A stretch of DNA of 5,976 bases from Bacillota bacterium (GTDB lineage Bacteria > Bacillota > Clostridia > Tissierellales > Sedimentibacteraceae), in contig JARBUP010000262.1 in the NCBI GenBank assembly GCA_029239575.1, positions 1 through 5,976 on the forward strand, in the 5' to 3' direction. A program made the translations under genes and the position numbers. Under the pieces are notes generated by a model that saw nothing but the letters and a program-made list of their open reading frames with translations, made no database searches and had not been told where the DNA came from. Below, in pieces: positions 1 through 4,405 of the stretch. Every line of letters begins with the position of its first letter. The first letter of the stretch is position 1.

Positions 1-32
1 AGCGAATAATATTAAAATGTCAAAAATTATAA

Positions 33-60
33 GATCCTTCGCTATCACTCAGGATGACAA
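33..60. repeat. Short interspersed-type repeat motif at the left edge
   Basis: Read on the minus strand, this stretch starts TTGTCATCCTGAG and ends GCGAAGGATC. From memory, sequences of the form GTCATCCTGAG...GCGAAGGATC recur between genes in many unrelated bacterial genomes; I have no database result to confirm it here. The outer ATCCT (34-38) and AGGAT (51-55) are inverted repeats around a 12-nt loop. The motif lies just downstream of the DUF1904 gene, so it may sit in the 3' untranslated part of that transcript. Only one copy is in the window, so its repeat status is inferred from resemblance and not seen directly. Confidence 0.5.
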
Positions 61-87
61 GCCTCATAAATTTAGCTTACCTTATAA

Positions 88-414
88 TTAAAAATGTTCC
101 CCATTTTCATAATATTTGCTTGCTACAAGCTCATGGAATATAACATCCACATTTTCATACCCTATAGATTGAATATATTTAGTGATTATCTTTGCAGCTT
201 TATCCTGGATTTCCTGACCTCTGTCAAACCAGAAAACATCTACCATGGAAGGACCTACAACAAATGCACCATCCATTATATATGTAGATTGAGCAACCTC
301 AATACTAAAATAATCCCTTGGACACTGAATTAACTCCTGAAGTTCATCTATTAATTCTTTACTTATTTTTAAAACTTTTTGAGCATCAATAGCTTTTAAT
401 TTCAATGCTGGCAT
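88..414 (-). CDS. DUF1904 family protein (tautomerase-like fold)
   Basis: This encodes a 108-residue cytoplasmic protein without signal peptide or membrane segment. It matches the DUF1904 pattern as I know it: an MPxL start, a CPRDYFSIE segment (31-39), a VDVFWFDRGQEIQDKAAKII core (58-77) and the C-terminal end YYENGEHF. The family's biochemical role is unknown. Its fold is thought to belong to the MIF/4-oxalocrotonate tautomerase group, whose members use an N-terminal proline exposed after Met removal. The start chosen here gives Pro as residue 2. An in-frame ATG at 456 exists, but it overlaps the likely -10 box and has no ribosome binding site, whereas the ATG at 414 is preceded by AAGGGGTG five bases away. 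It is divergent from the Xre-type gene, with a 159-bp gap. Family assignment is fairly sure; activity is not. Confidence 0.85.
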   Translation of the reverse strand: MPALKLKAIDAQKVLKISKELIDELQELIQCPRDYFSIEVAQSTYIMDGAFVVGPSMVDVFWFDRGQEIQDKAAKIITKYIQSIGYENVDVIFHELVASKYYENGEHF

Positions 415-446
415 AAGAACACCCCTTGTTAAATTTGTATTTATTA

Positions 447-455
447 ATTTTACCA
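447..455 (-). promoter_or_regulatory. Extended -10 promoter for the DUF1904 gene
   Basis: On the minus strand TGGTAAAAT reads as an extended -10 element (TG, one base, TAAAAT at 447-452). No good -35 box lies 16-18 bases upstream, which is usual for extended -10 promoters. Transcription would begin near 440, about 26 bases before the ATG at 414, which supports that start. A perfect 8-bp palindrome TAACGTTA (456-463) lies directly upstream and could be a regulator site. Confidence 0.5.
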
Positions 456-492
456 TAACGTTAAATAATTTGCATCAAATAAATATTTTATG

Positions 493-521
493 TTCATATT
501 TACATTAAATGGTGTTATACT
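493..521 (+). promoter_or_regulatory. Promoter for the Xre-type gene
   Basis: TTCATA (493-498) and TATACT (516-521) are separated by 17 bases, and the -10 is extended by TG at 513-514. Transcription would start near 528, so the in-frame ATG at 490 lies outside the message and the ATG at 529 sits at the extreme 5' end. The ATG at 574 is therefore favoured. Confidence 0.6.
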
Positions 522-573
522 ATTACCTATGTCTGCTTTAAAAAAACATAGAATAATTTTATTTGGAGAAAAA

Positions 574-1029
574 ATGCAAACTTGGAAATTAAATATTATA
601 AATAAACTATCAGAAATATCTATGGATAATAACAAAATAAATTTATATGAAACTGCAAAAAATCTTGGTTATAATGATATTTTGATTACAGAAGCCCAAG
701 ATATAGTAGAGAAATTTCTTGAATTAAATCCTAATTTTAAGGTTATAAAAAGTTATGAAAAAGCAAACCCAACACAATTAAATGTATTGCAAACAATAAT
801 ATTAGAAAAGCTTAGCCTTGAGGAAATATCTAAATTAAATAACATCAGCAAAATTAGAAAAATTAAAGGCTATACACAATCAAAACTTGCAGAATTAAGT
901 GGAGTAAATATTCGTCTAATACAAAAGTATGAAAGTGGCGAAAGAGATTTTAAAAAGGCTCAAGTTCTTACAGCAATTAAAATTGCTGATGCACTTCAAA
1001 TTACTTTGGATGAATTGATTAGAATATAA
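574..1029 (+). CDS. Xre-type helix-turn-helix protein with unassigned N-terminal part
   Basis: The product is a 151-residue cytoplasmic protein. Residues about 91-151 form a Cro/C1 (Xre) type DNA-binding domain: a first helix ISKIRKIKGY, the turn TQSKLAELSGVNIRLIQKYE (101-120) and a last helical stretch ADALQITLDELI. Residues 1-90 are lysine- and asparagine-rich, probably helical, and not recognised; they include AKNLGYNDI and VIKSYEKANPTQLNVLQ. The start is set by TTTGGAGAA placed five bases before the ATG at 574; upstream in-frame ATGs (490, 529) lack such a site and fall outside or at the very start of the likely transcript. Similar HTH domains are common in clostridial regulators and antitoxin-like proteins, but no toxin partner is adjacent. 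It is divergent from the DUF1904 gene and convergent with bioB, 14 bp away. The target is unknown; self-regulation through the shared upstream gap is an inference. Confidence 0.8.
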   Translation: MQTWKLNIINKLSEISMDNNKINLYETAKNLGYNDILITEAQDIVEKFLELNPNFKVIKSYEKANPTQLNVLQTIILEKLSLEEISKLNNISKIRKIKGYTQSKLAELSGVNIRLIQKYESGERDFKKAQVLTAIKIADALQITLDELIRI

Positions 1030-1043
1030 AAATTTACTTGCAT

Positions 1044-2000
1044 TTATATACTAAATCCCATCCCTATCAGCATTTCTTTATCTTGGTCTATGTTATTACC
1101 CGATGTTGTCAGCAAATCACCAGTTATAGTTGCATTAGCACCTGATCTGAAAGCTTTTCTACCAGAATCCACCATAAGGCTTCTTCCTGCTGCTAATCGG
1201 ATTCTGGCCGTTGGGTTAATGAATCTGAACAAAGCTACAGTTCTTAATATTTCATTTTCTGTCAGATGTTTTGCATTTTCATATGCAGTTCCTTTTATTG
1301 GCATCAATGCATTAATTGGAATAGATTCTATTTTTAATTCTGACAAGCTTAAAGCCATATCAAGACGGTCTTCAAATGTTTCACCCATTCCAATAATTCC
1401 TCCTGAGCATACCTTAAAACCTGTTTGTTGAGCAAGCTTAATAGAATTTATTTTATCTTCATATGTATGAGTTGTACATATATTAGGAAAATTTCTTTTT
1501 GAAGTTTCTATATTTGCGTGATACATAGAAACGCCACTTTCTTTTAAAGCAATAAATGCTTCTTCAGACAACAAACCATGTGAAGCACATAAATCAATAT
1601 TGCATTCATCATTCATTTTTTTATATGTATCACAAGCTTTCTTTAAATCATTACCTTTTAATTCTCGTCCTGCTGTTACAATGGAATAACGGTGCACGCC
1701 TTTTACAGCATGCTTTTTACAATCATCAACTATCTTTTCAGAATCTAAGAAATCATATTCTTCCACTCCAGTTTGATGATGGCTGCTTTGTGCACAAAAT
1801 TTGCAATTTTCACTACATTTACCGCTTCTTCCATTAATGATGGAACATAAATTTATATCATCGCCACATAAAGATTTACGTATAAAATCAGCGCCTTCAC
1901 AAAGTTCATTTAAATCAACAAAGGAAAAAAAACTTAAATCTTCATTTCGTTTTAGTCTTCTTCCTTCAATTATTTCTTGTGCTAATTTTTTGATTTCCAT
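1044..2000 (-). CDS. bioB: Biotin synthase, radical SAM
   Basis: BioB inserts sulfur into dethiobiotin to give biotin, using S-adenosylmethionine and two iron-sulfur clusters. The 318-residue product has the radical SAM motif CSENCKFC (C62, C66, C69) followed by AQS. Further family landmarks are YHANIETS (160-167), THTYEDK, CSGGIIGMGET (198-208), SIPIN, FRFINP, RIRLAAGR (266-273) and GDLLTTSG (294-301). By recalled alignment with the E. coli enzyme, auxiliary-cluster ligands C128, C188 and R260 correspond to C138, C198 and R268, but C97 corresponds to Ser106 in YSIVTAGR. Extra cysteines at 45, 52 and 175 suggest the type II form described from anaerobes. The start at 2000 has GGGGG six bases upstream, placed in the 13-base gap after bioY; a longer in-frame start at 2060 would lie inside bioY. 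It is the second gene of the bioY-bioB operon and convergent with the Xre-type gene. Confidence 0.96.
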   Translation of the reverse strand: MEIKKLAQEIIEGRRLKRNEDLSFFSFVDLNELCEGADFIRKSLCGDDINLCSIINGRSGKCSENCKFCAQSSHHQTGVEEYDFLDSEKIVDDCKKHAVKGVHRYSIVTAGRELKGNDLKKACDTYKKMNDECNIDLCASHGLLSEEAFIALKESGVSMYHANIETSKRNFPNICTTHTYEDKINSIKLAQQTGFKVCSGGIIGMGETFEDRLDMALSLSELKIESIPINALMPIKGTAYENAKHLTENEILRTVALFRFINPTARIRLAAGRSLMVDSGRKAFRSGANATITGDLLTTSGNNIDQDKEMLIGMGFSI

Positions 2001-2013
2001 AAGTATCCCCCAA

Positions 2014-2559
2014 TTATAGATATTTAGCTTTTGTAATTCGGTTTTTAATAATAGGTCCATTGATAGTTGCTATTATAATTTTTGCTAAATCACCTGGAAT
2101 ATATGGAATCACCCCTGCAAATAAAGCAGCTTTAATAGTTAAGTTAGCTTGATAAGCTAACCAGCTTGTACCTAATGCGTATGTTATAGCTGTTCCAATA
2201 ACCATACCTACTACATACATATATATTTTGCTATTAAATTTATCAACAAAGTATCCAGAAACAAGAGCCATAAATATAAATCCGATCAAATATCCTCCAG
2301 TTGGTCCTAATAGTTTCGCAGGTCCTGCAGTAAAATTTGAAAATACGGGTATACCTATGAACCCAATCAAAAGGTATACTAAACAACTAATAGTTGCTTT
2401 TTTCCAACCAAGTATAATTGCTGTAAAGTATATCGCAAGGTTAGTAAAAGAAATTGGAACTGGTGAAATTGGAATTGCAATTGAAAGCGGTCCTAAAATA
2501 CAAGTAACTGCTGTCATAATTCCGATTAAAATAAGTGTTTTTGTTTTTTCATTTCTCAT
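2014..2559 (-). CDS. bioY: Biotin ECF transporter S component BioY
   Basis: BioY is the membrane substrate-binding subunit that captures biotin. It works alone or with the shared energising module (EcfA, EcfA', EcfT), which is not encoded here. The 181-residue protein is very hydrophobic, with about six membrane segments starting near residue 8. It carries the family signatures LGPLSIAIPISPVPISF (22-38), the segment GIPVFSNFTAGPAKLLGPTG (69-88) leading into GYLIGF, and PYIPGDLAK (152-160). The start at 2559 follows AAAGGAT at suitable spacing. An in-frame ATG at 2607 coincides with the predicted transcription start and would give a charged leader unlike the family, so it is rejected. It is the first gene of the operon, with bioB 13 bases downstream, and it lies behind a BirA-type operator, so it should be repressed when biotin is plentiful. 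Confidence 0.96.
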   Translation of the reverse strand: MRNEKTKTLILIGIMTAVTCILGPLSIAIPISPVPISFTNLAIYFTAIILGWKKATISCLVYLLIGFIGIPVFSNFTAGPAKLLGPTGGYLIGFIFMALVSGYFVDKFNSKIYMYVVGMVIGTAITYALGTSWLAYQANLTIKAALFAGVIPYIPGDLAKIIIATINGPIIKNRITKAKYL

Positions 2560-2611
2560 AATATAATCCTTTCTTTTATGTAAAAAATTATGTCTTCTTG
2601 AAAACATTATG

Positions 2612-2640
2612 ATTATAAATCAAACAAATATAATTGTCAA
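2612..2640 (-). promoter_or_regulatory. Consensus promoter of the bioY-bioB operon
   Basis: The minus strand has TTGACA (2635-2640) and TATAAT (2612-2617) with exactly 17 bases between them, a perfect match to the vegetative consensus. Transcription should start near 2605, about 46 bases before the bioY ATG. The -35 box is embedded in the proximal half of the BirA operator, so bound repressor would block RNA polymerase. Confidence 0.85.
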
Positions 2641-2665
2641 CCACTTTTATTTTATTGGTTAACGA
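2634..2665. promoter_or_regulatory. BirA biotin operator
   Basis: TTGTCAACC (2634-2642) and GGTTAACGA (2657-2665) form an interrupted palindrome with a 14-base spacer. They match the known BirA site pattern TTGTnAACC-N14/15-GGTTnACAA, and seven of nine half-site positions are symmetric. The site overlaps the -35 box of the bioY promoter. This implies a bifunctional BirA (biotin protein ligase with an N-terminal DNA-binding domain) elsewhere in the genome that represses when loaded with biotinyl-AMP. Confidence 0.88.
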
Positions 2666-2680
2666 TTATGGTTTGAAAAT

Positions 2681-2712
2681 AAAAAAATCCAAATCCAATT
2701 AACTTGGATTTG
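2681..2712 (-). terminator. Rho-independent terminator after the flavodoxin genes
   Basis: CAAATCCAA (2690-2698) and TTGGATTTG (2704-2712) form a perfect 9-bp stem with a 5-base loop. On the minus strand the stem is followed by GATTTTTTTATTTT, a good U-tract. It begins eight bases after the stop codon of the second flavodoxin gene and separates that unit from the bioY promoter. The stem is A/T-rich, so termination may be incomplete. Confidence 0.8.
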
Positions 2713-2719
2713 AATGCTT

Positions 2720-3208
2720 TTAATTCATATTATCTTCAACTGTATTTTGTGCCCATGCTACTGCACGTTCTATTTCACCTTCATGCAATGGTCCTTTGTT
2801 CGCTTTAGCGATAAAACCTTCTGGTGCAGTAATTAATTTACCACCTTTTTTAACAAGTTTTTCACTTATTGGCTCAGCTGCATATTCAAATGACTTAATT
2901 AGCTTTTTTAATACCATTTCCATCATTTCAACTTTAGAATATCTTGTGTCAAAAGCCATTACTTTAATTCCTTTAAGGCCATCTACAGGAATACTATCTA
3001 AAAAATTCTCAATTGCAGCTGTAGGCTTAAAATAAATTGTAGGCGAACCAACTATTAATAAATCTATATTTTTCAAATTATTAATATCTGCATTTTTAAC
3101 ATTTATCACTTTTACTAATTCATCATCAAAATCATATGAGTTACCAATTGATTCTGCGATTGCTTTAGTATTTCCATGAATTGAATCATAAACAACTAAA
3201 ATCCTCAT
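2720..3208 (-). CDS. Flavodoxin family protein (second of two)
   Basis: This is a 162-residue flavodoxin-fold protein, expected to bind FMN and carry electrons in the cytoplasm. The N-terminal strand ILVVYDS runs into the phosphate-binding loop DSIHGNTK (8-15). VGSPTIYF (53-60) and FDTRY (86-90) correspond to the two loops that flank the flavin ring. The C-terminal part (GGKLITAPEGF at 122-132, then GPLHEGEIERAVAWA) resembles the flavodoxin-like proteins often found in clostridia and methanogens. The start at 3208 has AAGGAG seven bases upstream. It lies 23 bases downstream of the other flavodoxin gene and just before a terminator, so it is the last gene of the arsC-led unit. The redox partner is unknown. 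The two flavodoxins share only general family similarity, so they are not a recent duplication. Confidence 0.88.
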   Translation of the reverse strand: MRILVVYDSIHGNTKAIAESIGNSYDFDDELVKVINVKNADINNLKNIDLLIVGSPTIYFKPTAAIENFLDSIPVDGLKGIKVMAFDTRYSKVEMMEMVLKKLIKSFEYAAEPISEKLVKKGGKLITAPEGFIAKANKGPLHEGEIERAVAWAQNTVEDNMN

Positions 3209-3231
3209 ATTATGTCTCCTTCAAAATCTGT

Positions 3232-3696
3232 TTATATTTCTGATATATTTTCAACTAAAAATTTCCTTGCAAAATATTTAGCCATTTCCATATCATTTTC
3301 ATTTGGTCTGTTTTTTGCAATTCCACCAATTAACTTAAATGGGCCATATGTATCAAATCCCTTACATGCAAAGTTGCCAATGACTTCAAAACCTTTGTCT
3401 CTTAACATTTGTTTAGCATAATTATTATATTCCATTTTACCTTGACCACTTGTAGAAAAAACGAATGCTTTTTTATTAGTGACATTTGGCATTTTACTAA
3501 TTAGATCCAATATATTTGTATTATGCTTTCCATAAAATATTCCTGAACCAAAACCAATTAAATCATAGTAATTTAAATACTTGGGTTTTACCTTGCTTGC
3601 TTTAATCATTTCAGCATCTATAATTTCTGATATTACTTTTGCTATTTTTTCCGTATTTCCATGACATACCGATTCATAGACTATTATTCTTTTCAT
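3232..3696 (-). CDS. Flavodoxin domain protein (first of two)
   Basis: The product is a 154-residue flavodoxin-type protein. It has strand RIIVYES, then the FMN phosphate loop ESVCHGNTEK (8-17), then FGSGIFYGKH (49-58) and STSGQG (81-86), the segments expected to surround the isoalloxazine ring. The C-terminal pattern FACKGFDTYGPF (109-120), GGIAKNRPNENDMEMA (124-139) is typical of the 'Flavodoxin_3'-like group as I recall it. This group is found in anaerobes and usually annotated only as flavodoxin family protein. The start at 3696 is preceded by GAGGAG. No membrane segment is present. It lies 47 bases after arsC with no convincing promoter or terminator between, so probably it is co-transcribed with arsC and with the second flavodoxin. 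Which enzyme it reduces cannot be told from sequence. Confidence 0.88.
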   Translation of the reverse strand: MKRIIVYESVCHGNTEKIAKVISEIIDAEMIKASKVKPKYLNYYDLIGFGSGIFYGKHNTNILDLISKMPNVTNKKAFVFSTSGQGKMEYNNYAKQMLRDKGFEVIGNFACKGFDTYGPFKLIGGIAKNRPNENDMEMAKYFARKFLVENISEI

Positions 3697-3743
3697 ATTA
3701 CTCCTCGTTAATTATATTATAACTAATTTCAAGGAATTAAACC

Positions 3744-4175
3744 TTAGAACAATTCAATAAATTCTTCAACAAGTAATTCTACTTTAATTTTCAGTTCATC
3801 CCTGATTTTTCTAAGTTTATTTAATTTTTCTTCGTTAGTTCCCTCTATTTTTGCTGGGTCATCAAGACTCCAGTATAATTCCTTCTCTGTACCCTTAAAC
3901 ACAGGACAACTTTCGCCTTCTTCTTTATCACACATTTTTACTACTAATGAATATTCCCTGTTTTCCCTATAATAACCAAATACAGAATTAGTTGTTTGAT
4001 TGCTTATGTCATAACCTATTTCTTCCATAACTATTTTTGTTGCAGGATGAACTTCAGTAGGCACTAACCCCGCACTTTCAGCTAAAAAGAAACCATTACC
4101 AAGTTTATTTAAAAAAGCTTCAGCCATTTGGCTTCTTACTGCATTATGATTGCAAATAAATAATACTCTAATCAT
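3744..4175 (-). CDS. arsC: Arsenate reductase, thioredoxin-coupled (LMW phosphatase fold)
   Basis: ArsC of this type reduces arsenate to arsenite using a cascade of three cysteines and thioredoxin. The 143-residue protein begins with the CX5R phosphate loop CNHNAVRSQMAEAF (C8, R14). It carries the redox pair C82 and C90 in MCDKEEGESC and has the aspartate loop WSLDDPAK (102-109). These match C10, C82, C89 and D105 of the Gram-positive plasmid and Bacillus enzymes. All catalytic residues are present and the length is normal (about 130-140 residues in the family). The loop reads NHNAV where Bacillus-type enzymes have TGNSC, a variation seen in other family members. No arsR, arsB or acr3 gene is within the window. 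It is the first gene of the unit with the two flavodoxins and is divergent from the GGDEF gene. A phosphotyrosine phosphatase is less likely because both redox cysteines are kept. Confidence 0.93.
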   Translation of the reverse strand: MIRVLFICNHNAVRSQMAEAFLNKLGNGFFLAESAGLVPTEVHPATKIVMEEIGYDISNQTTNSVFGYYRENREYSLVVKMCDKEEGESCPVFKGTEKELYWSLDDPAKIEGTNEEKLNKLRKIRDELKIKVELLVEEFIELF

Positions 4176-4217
4176 TTTAAAATCCTCTCTTTAGTAAATA
4201 TATTATATTTATGTCTG

Positions 4218-4246
4218 ATTTTATCATATAAAGTTTAATTGTTCAA
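4218..4246 (-). promoter_or_regulatory. Promoter of the arsC-flavodoxin unit
   Basis: On the minus strand TTGAAC (4241-4246) and TAAAAT (4218-4223) have a 17-base spacer, with TGA just before the -10 forming an extended element. Transcription should begin near 4211, about 36 bases before the arsC ATG. A small dyad AATTG-TT-CAATT (4237-4248) overlaps the -35 box and a perfect palindrome ATTTTAAAAT (4246-4255) follows it. Either could be an operator, but the sequence is so A/T-rich that chance is a real alternative. Confidence 0.75.
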
Positions 4247-4274
4247 TTTTAAAATATATAACAAGTATTTAGAA

Positions 4275-4303
4275 TTGAATTTATTTATAAAATATATTAT
4301 AAT
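4275..4303 (+). promoter_or_regulatory. Promoter of the diguanylate cyclase gene
   Basis: TTGAAT (4275-4280) and TATAAT (4298-4303) are separated by exactly 17 bases. The start site would be near 4310, giving a leader of about 95 bases before the ATG at 4406. The leader has no hairpin or riboswitch pattern I recognise. It contains three near-identical tandem 7-base units at 4343-4363 and a second TATAAT at 4365-4370 without a good -35 box. Confidence 0.75.
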
Positions 4304-4342
4304 GAAAAAAGAACGATTTCCATTTTTTGTATAAAATTTATC

Positions 4343-4363
4343 TCATATTTCATATTTCATATA
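4343..4363 (+). repeat. Three tandem 7-bp units in the GGDEF gene leader
   Basis: TCATATT occurs at 4343-4349 and 4350-4356, and TCATATA follows at 4357-4363. The array lies directly upstream of a TATAAT (4365-4370) and about 40 bases before the start codon. It may be a chance product of the A/T-rich background, a slippage-prone tract, or a binding site. Confidence 0.5.
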
Positions 4364-4405
4364 TTATAATTAAAATAACATGCAAATACAAGGGGTGTCT
4401 AAATA

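Noticed and set aside
490..573. Longer start for the Xre-type protein (ATG at 490 or 529)
   Set aside because: The 490 start precedes the promoter, and the 529 start lies at the predicted first base of the message without a ribosome binding site. The ATG at 574 has a good site.
450..635. Open frame on the minus strand across the Xre promoter
   Set aside because: Its composition is unlike a protein, it has no ribosome binding site, and it covers the promoter region and the start of the Xre-type gene.
1090..1431. Open frame on the plus strand inside bioB
   Set aside because: It is antisense to a well-conserved gene, has no ribosome binding site and resembles no protein. The same applies to plus-strand frames at 1556-1837, 1801-2019, 2228-2566, 2796-3035 and 3212-3421.
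2720..3696. The two flavodoxin genes as a recent tandem duplication
   Set aside because: Their proteins share only the family loops. The C-terminal halves are clearly different, so they are distinct subfamilies.
3711..3721. Two overlapping TATAAT boxes on the minus strand upstream of the first flavodoxin gene
   Set aside because: Transcription from them would start at or inside the ribosome binding site (3701-3706), and no -35 box stands at the right distance. They look like chance A/T sequence, so the gene is taken as co-transcribed with arsC.
3707..3743. Possible terminator between arsC and the first flavodoxin gene
   Set aside because: AATTCC and GAAATT pair only partly, and no T-tract follows on the minus strand.
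4310..4405. Possible riboswitch in the leader of the GGDEF gene
   Set aside because: The leader is nearly pure A/T, without conserved G-rich loops or stable stems of a c-di-GMP or other known riboswitch.
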